From contig NZ_PDUW01000008.1 in NCBI RefSeq assembly GCF_003545815.1, positions 150,853 to 214,852 on the forward strand: DNA of 64,000 nt. The letters are read 5' to 3'. Under the pieces are notes generated by a model. The model did not search any database, was not told where the DNA came from, and saw only the letters and a list, made by a program, of their open reading frames with translations. The position numbers were made by a program, and so were the translations under genes. Each line of letters begins with the position of its first letter. Within the stretch, counting starts at the first letter, position 1. Positions 1 through 10,548 of the stretch are shown here, piece by piece. The DNA comes from Pusillimonas caeni. Its GTDB lineage: Bacteria > Pseudomonadota > Gammaproteobacteria > Burkholderiales > Burkholderiaceae_B.

Positions 1-126
1 CTGCGCGACAAGCTCGACGGCTGCATCGGCTGCGGCTGCCTGTCGCTGGAAGAATGCCCGCTGCGCAACCCCCAGGACGTCTTGGGCCGGCAAGGCCCGG
101 GACCGAGGATTCTGGAACAGTCCTGA
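1..126 (+). CDS. soxR: Redox-sensing MerR-family regulator SoxR, C-terminal end (partial)
   Basis: Only the last 41 codons are in the window, ending in TGA. They carry the SoxR [2Fe-2S] cluster signature: Cys-Ile-Gly-Cys-Gly-Cys, then five residues, then Cys-Pro-Leu. SoxR is known as a dimeric MerR-type activator whose oxidised cluster switches on defence against redox-cycling compounds. The N-terminal helix-turn-helix lies upstream of the window. A terminator-like hairpin at 208-232 follows and could end this transcript. The four-cysteine spacing is diagnostic, so identity is confident although the gene is cut. Confidence 0.9.
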   Translation: MRDKLDGCIGCGCLSLEECPLRNPQDVLGRQGPGPRILEQS

Positions 127-207
127 CGCCCCGAACGGGCCCCAGGTCCTGTCGCTCCATGGCAAAAAAACGGTACACTGGTATCGAACGCAGCATTCTT
201 GAAACTG

Positions 208-232
208 GCGGCCTTTGATAGGCCGCTTTTTT
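208..232 (+). terminator. Rho-independent terminator-like hairpin just upstream of the thioredoxin-like gene
   Basis: A 6-bp perfect GC stem (GCGGCC at 208-213 with GGCCGC at 221-226), a 7-nt loop and six T residues (227-232). It lies about 80 bp after the soxR stop and only 14 bp before the ATG at 247. It may end soxR, or act as an attenuator for the thioredoxin-like gene, because there is hardly room for a promoter after it. Confidence 0.7.
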
Positions 233-246
233 ATTCTGGATATCTC

Positions 247-624
247 ATGAGCACTATCGAACTTACCAAGGACACCTTCCAGGAAGCCATCCAGAGCGAC
301 AAGCCCCTGATCATCGATTTCTGGGCGCCCTGGTGCGGCCCCTGCCGCACTTTCGCGCCGGTCTTCGAAAAGGCGGCGGAACAGCACGAAGACGTGACTT
401 TCGCCAAGATCAACACCGAGGAACAAGACGAGCTGGCCGCGGCCATGCGCATTCGCTCCATTCCCACGTTGATGGTGTTTCGCGAGCGCGTCATGCTGTT
501 CAATCAGGCAGGCGCGCTATCGGCCGGACAGCTCGAAGAACTGATCACGCAGGTCAAGGCCTTGGACATGGCTCAGGTACACGCGGAAATCGCCCAGCAG
601 GAAAACCAGGGCAATCAGCAGTAA
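247..624 (+). CDS. Thioredoxin-family protein with WCGPC active site
   Basis: This 125-residue cytoplasmic protein has the thioredoxin fold: the redox motif Trp-Cys-Gly-Pro-Cys (Cys30, Cys33) and the cis-proline segment Ser-Ile-Pro-Thr-Leu. It should act as a dithiol-disulfide oxidoreductase. It is slightly longer than classical TrxA (about 108 residues) because of a Gln/Asn-rich tail. I chose the ATG at 247 (Met-Ser-Thr-Ile-Glu-Leu) over the TTG at 199, because the longer reading would translate through the hairpin at 208-232 and add 16 residues unlike the family. The ribosome site is poor. It converges with the YigZ gene, 12 bp apart. The specific partner is unknown. Confidence 0.88.
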   Translation: MSTIELTKDTFQEAIQSDKPLIIDFWAPWCGPCRTFAPVFEKAAEQHEDVTFAKINTEEQDELAAAMRIRSIPTLMVFRERVMLFNQAGALSAGQLEELITQVKALDMAQVHAEIAQQENQGNQQ

Positions 625-636
625 AGCATCCTCGGC

Positions 637-1230
637 TTATCGGCCCTCGTCGATGCGGGCGTCGCCCCGCCCCCGCGTCAGATCGACGAAAAGCGCCATG
701 AAGGCGTCGACCTGTTCGCTGGGCAGCGCCAGGCGCCAGCTTACGCCTTCGGCATCGAATGTTTCGCCCGCGACGGCGGCGTCGAAAGACGGGAATTTCG
801 ACTGCACCAGCGCCATGTCGCCGAACGGGCAGCGGCAGACCAGCACCGTGCGCGGCACGATGGGCGTCTTTGAGCCCAGCCTCAGGCACTGCGCCGCCGC
901 GCCTCCATAGGCGCGCACCAGGCCTCCCGAACCCAGCTTGATGCCGCCGAACCAGCGTATCACCAGCACCACCGCCCGATCGCACTGCTGGCCGTCTATG
1001 GCCTGCAATATGGGACGGCCGGCCGTGCCTCCGGGCTCTCCGTCGTCATTGAAGCGATAGGCGTCCCCGACGCGATACGCCCAGCAATTATGAGTGGCCG
1101 AAGCCACGCTGTGCGTGGCGATGAAGTCCAGGGCCTCGTCGGCCGAAGCGGCCGGCCCCGCCATGGCGAGAAACCGGCTCTTCTTGATTTCTTCTTCGTG
1201 CGTGTGGAGGCCGTCAAGCGTGTAGAGCAT
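637..1230 (-). CDS. YigZ/IMPACT-family protein
   Basis: 197 residues with the YigZ/IMPACT family signature: Asp-Asp-Gly-Glu-Pro-Gly-Gly-Thr-Ala-Gly and, further on, Arg-Trp-Phe-Gly-Gly-Ile-Lys-Leu-Gly. The N-terminal part is the conserved UPF0029 domain with a ribosomal-protein-S5-like fold, and the C-terminal part matches the DUF1949 position. The biochemical role is poorly defined; the eukaryotic relative IMPACT modulates GCN2 signalling. The gene sits 35 bp downstream of the ABC-F gene on the same strand and may be co-transcribed with it. The SD before the ATG at 1230 is weak. Confidence 0.88.
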   Translation of the reverse strand: MLYTLDGLHTHEEEIKKSRFLAMAGPAASADEALDFIATHSVASATHNCWAYRVGDAYRFNDDGEPGGTAGRPILQAIDGQQCDRAVVLVIRWFGGIKLGSGGLVRAYGGAAAQCLRLGSKTPIVPRTVLVCRCPFGDMALVQSKFPSFDAAVAGETFDAEGVSWRLALPSEQVDAFMALFVDLTRGRGDARIDEGR

Positions 1231-1250
1231 GACCGAAAGGCCTGTGCGCT

Positions 1251-1268
1251 TAGGGCCTGCTGGCCCTA
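1251..1268 (-). other. Hairpin overlapping the ybiT stop codon
   Basis: A 7-bp perfect inverted repeat (TAGGGCC and GGCCCTA) with a TGCT loop includes the TAG stop of the ABC-F gene. No T tract follows, so it is not a typical intrinsic terminator. It may be an RNA stability element between the two genes, or chance. Confidence 0.4.
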
Positions 1269-2867
1269 GCTGGCGATGCCCCGCGATGCGAGGTAGTCGT
1301 CGTAGTTGCCCTGGTAGTCGATGATCTCGCCGGTGGGCAGGATCTCGATCACGCGCGTGGCCAGGCCCGATACGAACTGCCGGTCGTGCGAGACGAAGAA
1401 CAGCGTGCCCTCGTATTTTTCGAGCGCATACTGCAAGGACTCGATCGACTCCATGTCGAGGTGGTTGGTGGGTTCGTCCAGCAGCATGACGTTGTGGCGG
1501 CCCAGCATCAGGCGCCCGAAGGTCATGCGGTTTTTCTCGCCGCCCGAAAGCACCTTGACCGGCTTGACGATGTCGTCGGCCGAAAACAGCAGGCGGCCCA
1601 GCACCGCGCGGATGGCCTGGTCGTCGTCGCCGGGCTGGCGGTAATCGTCCATCCAGTCGAACAGATTGCTGTCGGACTGGAACTGGTCGGAGACGTCCTG
1701 CGCCATATAGCCCAGGTCGGCGCTTTCAGACCATTTGATGCTGCCCGTGTCGGGCTGCAGGTCGCCCGCCAGCATGCGCAGCAAGGTGGTCTTGCCCACG
1801 CCGTTGGCGCCGATGATGGCCACTTTTTCGCCCGCTTCGATCATCGCCGAGAACGAGCCGATGACCGGCTGATCGTAGGCCTTGCTGATCTTCTCGGCGG
1901 TGACGGCCAGACGATGCATCACTTTATTCTGCTCGAACCGTATGTAGGGGTTCTGCCTTGAAGAAGGCTTGACCTCGATCGTGTCGGCCTTGATGCGGTC
2001 GATCTGCTTCAGGCGCGACGTGGCCTGGCGCGACTTGGACTTGTTGGCCGCGAAGCGGCGCACGAAGTCCTGCAGTTCGGCCACGCGCTCTTTCGCCTTG
2101 GCGTTGACGGCGCTGATTCGCTCGCGCGCCTGGGCCGCCGCCAGCATGTAGTCGTCATAGTTGCCCGGATAGACGCGCAGCTCGCGGTAGTCCAAGTCGG
2201 CCATGTGGGTGCACACCTCGTTGAGAAAGTGGCGGTCGTGGCTGATGATGATCATCGTGCTGTCGTAGCCGTTGAGCACGTCTTCGAGCCAGCGGATGGT
2301 GTTGATGTCCAGGTTGTTGGTGGGTTCGTCCAGCAGCAGCACGTCCGGGTTCGAGAACAGCGCCTGGGCCAGCAGCACGCGCAGCTTCCAGCCCGGGGCG
2401 ATCTCGCGCATGGGCAGCTGGTGCTGTTCGGTGGGAATCTCCAGGCCCAGCAGCAGCTCGCCGGCGCGCGCCTCGGCGGTGTAGCCGTCATACTCGGCGA
2501 ACTTGGCCTCCAGGTCGGCCGCGCGCATATAGTCTTCTTCGCTGGCATCGGGGTTGGCGTAGATCGCGTCGCGCTCGGTCATGGCCTGCCACATTTCCTC
2601 GTGGCCCATCAGCACCACATCGAGCACGCGCACGTCCTCGTAGGCGAACTGGTCCTGGCGCAGCTTGCCCAGCCGCACGCCGGGCTCCAGCGACACGTTG
2701 CCGGCAGAGGGCTCGAGATCGCCGCCTATGATCTTCATGAAGGTGGACTTGCCCGAGCCGTTGGCGCCGATCAGGCCATAGCGGTTGCCATCGCCGAACT
2801 TGACGCTGACGTTTTCAAAAAGCGGCTTGGGGCCGAACTGGATGGTGAGATTTGCGGTGGAAATCAA
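1266..2867 (-). CDS. ybiT: ABC-F family ATPase YbiT (ribosome-associated)
   Basis: 533 residues with two complete ABC domains and no membrane segments, the ABC-F layout. The first domain opens with [12 protein letters not shown] and the second has Gly-Ala-Asn-Gly-Val-Gly-Lys-Thr-Thr. Both have LSGGE-type and Asp-Glu-Pro-Thr-Asn signatures (the first domain's is the variant APGWK). The linker is rich in Arg and Lys (Ser-Lys-Ser-Arg-Gln-Ala-Thr-Ser) as expected for the P-site tRNA interaction motif. The sequence runs closely parallel to E. coli YbiT as I remember it, including the Arg-Tyr-Gly-Leu-Ile-Gly start. ABC-F proteins act on ribosomes in translation. The start appears to be TTG at 2867; no in-frame ATG is nearby and no strong SD is visible. 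Confidence 0.9.
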   Translation of the reverse strand: MISTANLTIQFGPKPLFENVSVKFGDGNRYGLIGANGSGKSTFMKIIGGDLEPSAGNVSLEPGVRLGKLRQDQFAYEDVRVLDVVLMGHEEMWQAMTERDAIYANPDASEEDYMRAADLEAKFAEYDGYTAEARAGELLLGLEIPTEQHQLPMREIAPGWKLRVLLAQALFSNPDVLLLDEPTNNLDINTIRWLEDVLNGYDSTMIIISHDRHFLNEVCTHMADLDYRELRVYPGNYDDYMLAAAQARERISAVNAKAKERVAELQDFVRRFAANKSKSRQATSRLKQIDRIKADTIEVKPSSRQNPYIRFEQNKVMHRLAVTAEKISKAYDQPVIGSFSAMIEAGEKVAIIGANGVGKTTLLRMLAGDLQPDTGSIKWSESADLGYMAQDVSDQFQSDSNLFDWMDDYRQPGDDDQAIRAVLGRLLFSADDIVKPVKVLSGGEKNRMTFGRLMLGRHNVMLLDEPTNHLDMESIESLQYALEKYEGTLFFVSHDRQFVSGLATRVIEILPTGEIIDYQGNYDDYLASRGIAS

Positions 2868-2944
2868 TTGAAGCCGTATTAATGTGAGGAATTCTGGCGC
2901 TACGCCGTGGGCCGCTTGCGGCCGAACGCCTGCGCCAAATGAAA

Positions 2945-2965
2945 GATGGGCCGGGACGGCCCATC
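2945..2965 (-). terminator. Terminator-like hairpin downstream of the prolyl oligopeptidase gene
   Basis: An 8-bp perfect stem (GATGGGCC with GGCCCATC) and a 5-nt loop. Read on the minus strand it is followed by CTTTCATTT, a T-rich tail, about 60 bp after the peptidase stop codon. It separates that gene from ybiT. Confidence 0.6.
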
Positions 2966-3027
2966 GTACAGATGCAAAGAGCTAGTGTATCAAGTTTGGC
3001 CTCGCGGGCGGCCGCTGCCGCGGCGTG

Positions 3028-5286
3028 CTAGTTGCCCGAACCGGCGTAAGGCGTCCCCGTGTGGTAGAAGAATGCGGTCCATAGATAGGTCAGGACGGTC
3101 TGCCAGTTTCGGTTCAGGCTGTGCCCGTCCTTGGGAAAGGCATAAAGCAGGTAGGGGTTCGTGCCCGTGGCGATGTTTTGCAGCGCCGCGGCGAACTTGT
3201 AGCTATGGGCGGGCATCACGCGCCCATCCGACTTGCCCGTGAAAACGTAGGTGGGCGGATACGCCAGTGGCTTCACGTTGTGCAACGGCGAAAACTGCAT
3301 CATGTTCTCGAATTCTGCCTGCCTGGTGGTTTGGCCGTAGTCGCCGTGCCAGCCAAAGCCCGATGTGAACTTATCGTAGCGCACCAGATCCAGCACGCCG
3401 ACCGTGGGAAAGACGACACTGAAGAGATCGGGCCGCTGAAGCGCCACGGCGGCGGTGGTCAGCCCCCCGTTGGACTCGCCCTGAAGGGCCAGTTTGCCGG
3501 GGCGGGTCAGGCCTTGATCGATAAGGTGCTGAGCCACCGCAATGACGTCGTCATAAGTGTTCTGCTTGTTCAACAAGCGGCCTGCATCATGCCAGGCGGA
3601 GCCGAATTCATTTCCGCCGCGCACCTGCGCCACGGCATAAATGCCCCCGTTTTCAAGCAAGGGAATGGCCTTTTCCTGGAATCCGGGCGTCAGGGCGACA
3701 CCGAAGCCGCCGTACACGTAGATGAGCGTGGGCGCCTCGCCGGACGCCTCGAGGCCTTTCTTGTGCGCGATGTAGACGGGCACCTGGGCCCCGTCGGCGC
3801 CGGTCGCGATCAGGCGGCGCATCTCGTAGAGGCTCGGATCATAGCCTTCGTAGCGTCGCGCCGGCCCCCGGGTGGCCACGTTTGTGGCGGGGTCGTAGCT
3901 GAAGTCGATTCTCGGCTGGGCCAGCGTCGAGAACCAGTAATTCAGTATGTCCCGGCCGTCCAGCTCGGAGCAGTACATGCCTGAAACCGCGCCCATGCCG
4001 GGCAGCGGAATTTCGCGGGCGCCGGCCGCGCTGTAATGGAACAGCCTGCTGCTGCCGTGGTCCAGATGCTCGGCGTAGTAATCGCTGCCGCAGACCATGA
4101 TCTCGTTGACGTACACCGTTTCGCCCGCCGTGCTGCGCGGCAGGATTTCACGCCAGTTGCCGGGCGAGGGGTCGGCCGGGTCCACTTCGATCAAGCGCTT
4201 CGACGCGGCGCCTTGCGTGGTATCGAACAGCAGCTTGGCGGGGTCTTCGGCGCTTGGGCCCAGGAAGTTGAAACTTTGCGGGTCCGCGCCTGCGTCGAGG
4301 AAAACGTGCGCGCCCTGCTCCGGGCGGGCCGGATCAAGACGCAGCTGGGCAGACTGCATATCGGTCAAGACAGTGATGTAGAGCTGGCCCTGATGCAGGG
4401 CCGTACCCGCGATCTGGTCGAACTCCTGACCCTGGAACCACACCTGGCGCCCGCCCCCTGTAAAAGGCTGGTAGTACAGGGATTGGAATGTATGCGGGGA
4501 AACATGCGGATCCTCGGTGCCGCTCGGGGAGGAATAAATTACCCCGTCGCCATACAGAGTGAATTCGCTGGAAAAGACATGCGGTATGCGCAACAGCGGC
4601 TGCGTGGGCTCCATCAGGTCGATGACATGCAGCTCTGCCAGATCCGCGAAATTGCGCTCCATGGCGTAAACCATGTATTTACCGTCGGGCGACACCTGAT
4701 GATTGACTAAGCGGATGTCGTCGTCCGGATCGGTGCGGAAATCGTCCACGTTGACCAGGACCTTGCTTTGATCCACGGCGTCGGGGCCGGATGCGACATA
4801 GATGATGTTGTCGGCCGAAACGAAACGGACGGAGGCTGCCGGGATACGCTTGTGATTGCGTTCCTGCTGGACTTGAAGCTGGTAGTAGAAGTGGCCGTCC
4901 ACGCCTTGCACCCCTTGCACGCGCCGGGTGCTTTCTTCTTGCTGCACGCTCAGCGACTGCATGGCCGCAGCCTTGCGCGGCGCTGCGAACCACGGTGCAA
5001 TGCGCCGGGCGATGGCGTCGTAATCGGGCAGCGCCTTGATGTAGTCGGCCGTGAACCGGTTTTGCGCCTGCACCCAGTTGTCGGTCTTCTGGCTTCGAAT
5101 GTCTTCGAGCCAGCGATACGGGTCGGCCACCGTACGGTTGAAATAGGTATCGCTGTCGGAACCGGCGGCCGTTTCAGGATAGGCCAGCTCGGGAGCCGGG
5201 GGTTCGCTGTGCTTGCCCGAGCCGCCGTCGCAGCCGGCCAGCGCCAGAAGAGCAGTCAACGCCAAGGTGAAACGACATCCGAGCAT
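3028..5286 (-). CDS. Prolyl oligopeptidase family (S9A) serine peptidase, lipoprotein
   Basis: 752 residues. The N-terminus is a lipoprotein signal peptide with lipobox Leu-Ala-Gly-Cys (Cys19), so the enzyme is probably periplasmic and membrane-anchored. Residues about 30-480 form the beta-propeller gate of the S9 family and about 490-745 the alpha/beta-hydrolase domain. The catalytic triad is visible: Ser605 in Gly-Glu-Ser-Asn-Gly-Gly, Asp687 in Lys-Ser-Asp-Gly-Arg-Val, and His722 in Asp-Gly-His-Ser. Such enzymes cleave short peptides, usually after proline or basic residues; the specificity here is not clear. The ATG at 5286 has the SD GGGAG. It looks monocistronic, with a terminator-like hairpin behind it. 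Confidence 0.88.
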   Translation of the reverse strand: MLGCRFTLALTALLALAGCDGGSGKHSEPPAPELAYPETAAGSDSDTYFNRTVADPYRWLEDIRSQKTDNWVQAQNRFTADYIKALPDYDAIARRIAPWFAAPRKAAAMQSLSVQQEESTRRVQGVQGVDGHFYYQLQVQQERNHKRIPAASVRFVSADNIIYVASGPDAVDQSKVLVNVDDFRTDPDDDIRLVNHQVSPDGKYMVYAMERNFADLAELHVIDLMEPTQPLLRIPHVFSSEFTLYGDGVIYSSPSGTEDPHVSPHTFQSLYYQPFTGGGRQVWFQGQEFDQIAGTALHQGQLYITVLTDMQSAQLRLDPARPEQGAHVFLDAGADPQSFNFLGPSAEDPAKLLFDTTQGAASKRLIEVDPADPSPGNWREILPRSTAGETVYVNEIMVCGSDYYAEHLDHGSSRLFHYSAAGAREIPLPGMGAVSGMYCSELDGRDILNYWFSTLAQPRIDFSYDPATNVATRGPARRYEGYDPSLYEMRRLIATGADGAQVPVYIAHKKGLEASGEAPTLIYVYGGFGVALTPGFQEKAIPLLENGGIYAVAQVRGGNEFGSAWHDAGRLLNKQNTYDDVIAVAQHLIDQGLTRPGKLALQGESNGGLTTAAVALQRPDLFSVVFPTVGVLDLVRYDKFTSGFGWHGDYGQTTRQAEFENMMQFSPLHNVKPLAYPPTYVFTGKSDGRVMPAHSYKFAAALQNIATGTNPYLLYAFPKDGHSLNRNWQTVLTYLWTAFFYHTGTPYAGSGN

Positions 5287-5378
5287 CGAAGGCTCCCGAG
5301 TGAAAGATGGCGTATTCTATGTCATATTGATACATAATGTTTGATTATTTATCGTCGTTTTCTGCCCAGGACGCCAAC

Positions 5379-5402
5379 AAAAAAAGCCCGCTCGCGGCGG
5401 GC
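5379..5402 (-). terminator. Rho-independent terminator of ldcA
   Basis: Read on the minus strand: GCCCGC, a 5-nt loop, GCGGGC, then seven T residues. It starts about 20 bp after the LD-carboxypeptidase stop codon. This is a textbook intrinsic terminator and the clearest in the window. Confidence 0.85.
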
Positions 5403-5423
5403 CGGCATCTGCGCTTTTCAATG

Positions 5424-6335
5424 CTAGTCGTGCTCGTGCAGCAGCAGGTAGGCCATGCCGCCTTCGGTGGCGATGCCCACCCGCCGGCCCACCGGCAGCG
5501 TGGCCTTGACCTTCACGTGGCCGTACGGCAGGCCCGTCACCACGGGCACCTTCACGTTCTGCCGCAGCCAGGCCACGACCGCATCCAGGTCGTAGCCGTT
5601 GTCGTTCTTGCCCAGGCGGTATTCGGTGAATCGCCCCAGCACGATCGCTTTCTGCTTTGCCAGCACCCCCGCGTGCAGCAGTTGCGACAGCATGCGCTCG
5701 ATGCGGAACGGATGCTCGTTGACGTCTTCCAGGAAAAGAATGCCGCCGCGCAGGCGAGGCAGGAACGGCGTGCCGACCAGCGAGGCCACCATGGCCAGGT
5801 TGCCGCCCCACAGCACGCCCCGCGCATCGACCGGATCCGAGCCGGGCGCCTCGAAACTGAGGATCTCGAGCTCGCCCCGCAGCGTCTCGGTGAACAGGGC
5901 CGCCGTCAGGTCGTCCATCTTGGCGGCGCCGAAATCGAATACGGCCGTGGGGCCCGCCAGACTCTCGGCTCCGGTGCGGGCCAGCAGCGCCAGATTGAAC
6001 ACGGTGAAGTCGCTCTGGCCGATGAAGAGCTTGCCGCTTTCCGCCACCGCGTTCCAATCGATGCGATGCAGGAGGCGGCTGAGGCCATAGCCGCCCCGCG
6101 TGGCCATGACGACGGGATGCTTCTGCTTGAGCGCGCGCGTTATGGCCGCCAATCGCTGCGCATCGGTGCCGGCGAAGCGCTCGTGCACCGCCAGGGCCGT
6201 GCGGTCGAGGGCCGTCTTGAAGCCCAGGCCGGCAAGCCGCTCGCGAGCCAGGTCCACGGCGGCCGGATCGGGCACCGCGCCCGACGGGGAAATCAGATAA
6301 ATGCCCTTGGGAGAAGCATGATGCGCATGTGCCAT
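5424..6335 (-). CDS. ldcA: Murein LD-carboxypeptidase, peptidase family S66
   Basis: 303 residues from the ATG at 6335. LdcA-type enzymes cut the L,D bond that releases the terminal D-Ala from murein tetrapeptides during cell-wall recycling in the cytoplasm. Visible family features are Ile-Ser-Pro-Ser-Gly near the start, Arg-Gly-Gly-Tyr-Gly at 80-84, the nucleophile Ser108 in Gly-Gln-Ser-Asp-Phe-Thr, the Glu of the Leu-Glu-Asp-Val-Asn-Glu segment, and the His in Pro-Tyr-Gly-His. The open frame extends 47 codons further upstream, but that stretch is rich in Arg/Pro/Ser and unlike the family. A strong terminator follows. Length agrees with the family (about 300-310). Confidence 0.9.
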   Translation of the reverse strand: MAHAHHASPKGIYLISPSGAVPDPAAVDLARERLAGLGFKTALDRTALAVHERFAGTDAQRLAAITRALKQKHPVVMATRGGYGLSRLLHRIDWNAVAESGKLFIGQSDFTVFNLALLARTGAESLAGPTAVFDFGAAKMDDLTAALFTETLRGELEILSFEAPGSDPVDARGVLWGGNLAMVASLVGTPFLPRLRGGILFLEDVNEHPFRIERMLSQLLHAGVLAKQKAIVLGRFTEYRLGKNDNGYDLDAVVAWLRQNVKVPVVTGLPYGHVKVKATLPVGRRVGIATEGGMAYLLLHEHD

Positions 6336-6376
6336 GGATGGTCGGTCTTGATAGCGAGGTGATGAAATGGGAAAGC

Positions 6377-6406
6377 GGCCGCCGCAGCGCGGATGCCGCG
6401 GCGGCC
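6377..6406. other. GC hairpin between tadA and ldcA
   Basis: A 9-bp perfect stem (GGCCGCCGC with GCGGCGGCC) and a 12-nt loop in the 189-bp gap between tadA and ldcA. There is no T run on either side. It may be an RNA structure in a tadA-ldcA readthrough transcript. Confidence 0.4.
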
Positions 6407-6524
6407 TGCAGCGCAACGATTGCGCAGGCGTAAGTATAGAGGAGACGAAAAGCATGACGCATGCATGCCGCGGCAATAAGGGGCGGAGGCGCTCGAGCGG
6501 AAATCGGGCGCGCCTTGCGATGCG

Positions 6525-7965
<1,441 letters not shown>

Positions 7966-8004
7966 GTAGGACCTCGGGCGGCGCGGGCCGTCCACCGGCC
8001 CGCA

Positions 8005-9519
8005 CTACGTTGGAACCGCAAGTGTAACGCCTGGCGTGGAGGGATAGGCCTTGAGCCGGCGCAGTACACGCGGCAGCATGGCGGGCAAGTCTTCGGACAC
8101 CAGGCCGGGGCCGAACTGGCGCGCCGCCTCGCCATGCAGCCAGGCGCCGGCGCTGGCGGCCAGGAAAGGCGCCATGCCCTGCGCCATGAGGCCCGCGATG
8201 AAGCCGGTCAGCACGTCGCCCGTTCCACCCGTGGCGAGCGTGGCCGGCGCATTGCTGTTGATGACGGCCCGCCCGTCGGGCGACGCAATGACGGTGTCGG
8301 CGCCTTTCAGCAGCACCACCGCCCCGCTTTGGCGGGCGGCCTGCCGCGCGCGCTCTAGCTTGCTGCCATGGCCCGCGAACAGCCGGCTGTATTCGCCTTC
8401 GTGCGGCGTCAGCACGCAAGGCCCCTTGATGGCCGAAAACAGGGCGTGCGGGGCGGGGCCGAAAGAAGTGATGGCATCGGCGTCCAGCACCACCCCCCTG
8501 CCCGTGTCGAGCGCAGCCAATACGTGCTGGCGGGTCGCTTCGGACACGCCCGCGCCCGGGCCCACGACCAGCACGTTCTTGCGCGCATCGGCCAGGATGT
8601 CGTTGAGGTTGCTGGCGTCGTCGAGCGGCTGCACCATGACGCTGGTCAGCGCGGCCGCATACACCGGCCACACGGGCGCGGGCGCGGCCACCGTGACCAG
8701 TCCGGCGCCGGCGCGCGCCGCCGCCATGGCCGAGAGACGCGCCGCGCCGGTCATGATCTCGCCGCCCACCACCAGCACGTGGCCGCGCGCGTACTTATGG
8801 TCGTCGGCACGCGGCCAGGGGAACATGTCGCGCCACAGCGCCGGCTCGTTCTCGAAGGCGATTTCGTCCATGCCCTCGACCACCTGCGGCGGAATACCGA
8901 TGTCGGCCAGCGTGATCTGCCCGCACAACTGCCGGCCGGGCAACAGCACGTGCCCCGGTTTCTTGCGAAAGAAGGTGACCGTATGCCGGGCGGGCACGGC
9001 CATGCCCAATACCTGTCCGGTGGCGCCGTCCAGCCCGCTGGGCACGTCCACGGCACAGACCGGAAGGCCGCGATGCGCCACCTCGCGCAGCACTTCCAGC
9101 GCCGGTCCTTCGATGGGACGCGCCAGGCCCGCGCCGAACAAGGCGTCCACGATCACGCTTGCACCGTCCAACAGGCCGGCATCGAAAGGTTCGATTGCAT
9201 CGCCCCACAGGGCGGCGTGATGAGCGGCATCGGGTGTAAGGCTGTCGGCCGAACCGAGCAGGCCAAGGCGCACCGGCCAGCCCCAGGCTCGCAGGTGGCG
9301 GGCGGCCACGAAGCCGTCTCCGCCGTTGTTGCCGGGGCCGCACAAGACGGCCACCGGCCCCATGGGCCAATGGCGCCGCACTGTCGCCGCCACGGCCAGG
9401 CCGGCGGCTTCCATCAGATCGGCGCCGCGCGCACCGGCGGCGATGGCCGCCTCGTCGGCGGCCGACATTTGCTCGGGTGTCAACAGGACGGAGTGGCTCG
9501 CATCCGCGCGGTTGCTCAT
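8005..9519 (-). CDS. nnr: Bifunctional NAD(P)H-hydrate epimerase/dehydratase
   Basis: 504 residues from the ATG at 9519, preceded by a GGGAAG ribosome site. It repairs hydrated NAD(P)H: the N-terminal YjeF_N domain (about 1-215) epimerises NAD(P)HX and the C-terminal ribokinase-like domain (about 230-500) dehydrates S-NAD(P)HX. Visible motifs are Cys-Gly-Pro-Gly-Asn-Asn-Gly-Gly-Asp-Gly in the epimerase half and Gly-Gly-Thr-Gly-Asp-Val-Leu-Thr in the dehydratase half. It is divergent from the ABC transporter pair, with about 100 bp between the starts. Confidence 0.93.
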   Translation of the reverse strand: MSNRADASHSVLLTPEQMSAADEAAIAAGARGADLMEAAGLAVAATVRRHWPMGPVAVLCGPGNNGGDGFVAARHLRAWGWPVRLGLLGSADSLTPDAAHHAALWGDAIEPFDAGLLDGASVIVDALFGAGLARPIEGPALEVLREVAHRGLPVCAVDVPSGLDGATGQVLGMAVPARHTVTFFRKKPGHVLLPGRQLCGQITLADIGIPPQVVEGMDEIAFENEPALWRDMFPWPRADDHKYARGHVLVVGGEIMTGAARLSAMAAARAGAGLVTVAAPAPVWPVYAAALTSVMVQPLDDASNLNDILADARKNVLVVGPGAGVSEATRQHVLAALDTGRGVVLDADAITSFGPAPHALFSAIKGPCVLTPHEGEYSRLFAGHGSKLERARQAARQSGAVVLLKGADTVIASPDGRAVINSNAPATLATGGTGDVLTGFIAGLMAQGMAPFLAASAGAWLHGEAARQFGPGLVSEDLPAMLPRVLRRLKAYPSTPGVTLAVPT

Positions 9520-9621
9520 GCTTTCTTCCCTTACTGCGATTAACACTAAAGACGGAGTGTGTACCAAGGTTAAATGATAAGCTGCCCCACAGAGAGTGAA
9601 ACATCGTAAACGGACGTCACC

Positions 9622-10548
9622 ATGCCCGCGGTCATTTCAGTATCCAAGCTTTGCAAATCCTACGCCTCGGGGTTCCAGGCCCTGAAAGACATCGACCTGG
9701 ACATACAGCAGGGCGAGATCTTCGCTCTGCTGGGGCCCAACGGCGCGGGCAAGACGACACTCATCAGCATCATCTGCGGGCTGGTCATGCCCACCAGCGG
9801 CCACGTCACCGCGGCCGGCTACGACATCATCACCCAATACCGCCAGGCCCGCTCCCATATCGGCCTGGTGCCGCAAGAGCTCACCACCGACGCCTTCGAA
9901 TCGGTGTGGGACACCGTAAGCTTCAGCCGCGGCCTGTTCGGCAAGCCGCCCAATCCGGCCCACATCGAAAAAGTGTTGCGCTCTCTTTCTTTGTGGGACA
10001 AGAAGAGCAACAAGCTCATGACGCTGTCCGGCGGCATGAAGCGCAGGGTGCTCATCGCCAAGGCGCTGTCCCATGAGCCCGACATTCTCTTCCTGGACGA
10101 GCCCACCGCCGGGGTGGACGTGGAACTGCGCAAAGACATGTGGGAGCTGGTGCGCTCGCTGCGCGCCATGGGCGTGACCATCATTCTTACCACCCACTAC
10201 ATCGAAGAGGCCGAAGAGATGGCCGATCGGGTCGGCGTCATCCGCAACGGGCGCATCATCCTGGTGGAGGAAAAGCACCGGCTGATGCGCCAACTGGGCA
10301 AGAAACAGCTTTCCCTGCAGCTTGCCCAGCCGCTGGCCCGGGTTCCGGCAGCGCTGCAAGCCTACGAGCTGCGGCTTTCCGAAGACGGCCACGAGCTCGT
10401 CTACACTTACGACTCCAGCCGCCAGGACCGCGACATCGCCACCTTGCTGAACGACCTGCAGCAGGCCGGCGTAAGGTTCAGCGACCTCCAGACCCGGCAA
10501 AGCTCGCTGGAAGACATCTTCGTCAGCCTCGTCAAGGACGCCGCATGA
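9622..10548 (+). CDS. ABC-2 type exporter, ATP-binding subunit
   Basis: 308 residues. Walker A is Gly-Pro-Asn-Gly-Ala-Gly-Lys-Thr-Thr (38-46), the signature is Leu-Ser-Gly-Gly-Met-Lys-Arg-Arg, and Walker B ends [10 protein letters not shown]. The C-terminal 80 residues form the regulatory extension of the CcmA/NodI-like drug and polysaccharide exporter ATPases. Its stop overlaps the start of the permease gene (ATGA), so the two are translated together. The exported substrate is unknown. Confidence 0.9.
   Translation: MPAVISVSKLCKSYASGFQALKDIDLDIQQGEIFALLGPNGAGKTTLISIICGLVMPTSGHVTAAGYDIITQYRQARSHIGLVPQELTTDAFESVWDTVSFSRGLFGKPPNPAHIEKVLRSLSLWDKKSNKLMTLSGGMKRRVLIAKALSHEPDILFLDEPTAGVDVELRKDMWELVRSLRAMGVTIILTTHYIEEAEEMADRVGVIRNGRIILVEEKHRLMRQLGKKQLSLQLAQPLARVPAALQAYELRLSEDGHELVYTYDSSRQDRDIATLLNDLQQAGVRFSDLQTRQSSLEDIFVSLVKDAA

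Noticed and set aside
199..246. TTG start extending the thioredoxin-like protein by 16 residues
   Set aside because: The extension covers a terminator-like hairpin and is not family-like; the ATG at 247 is a better start.
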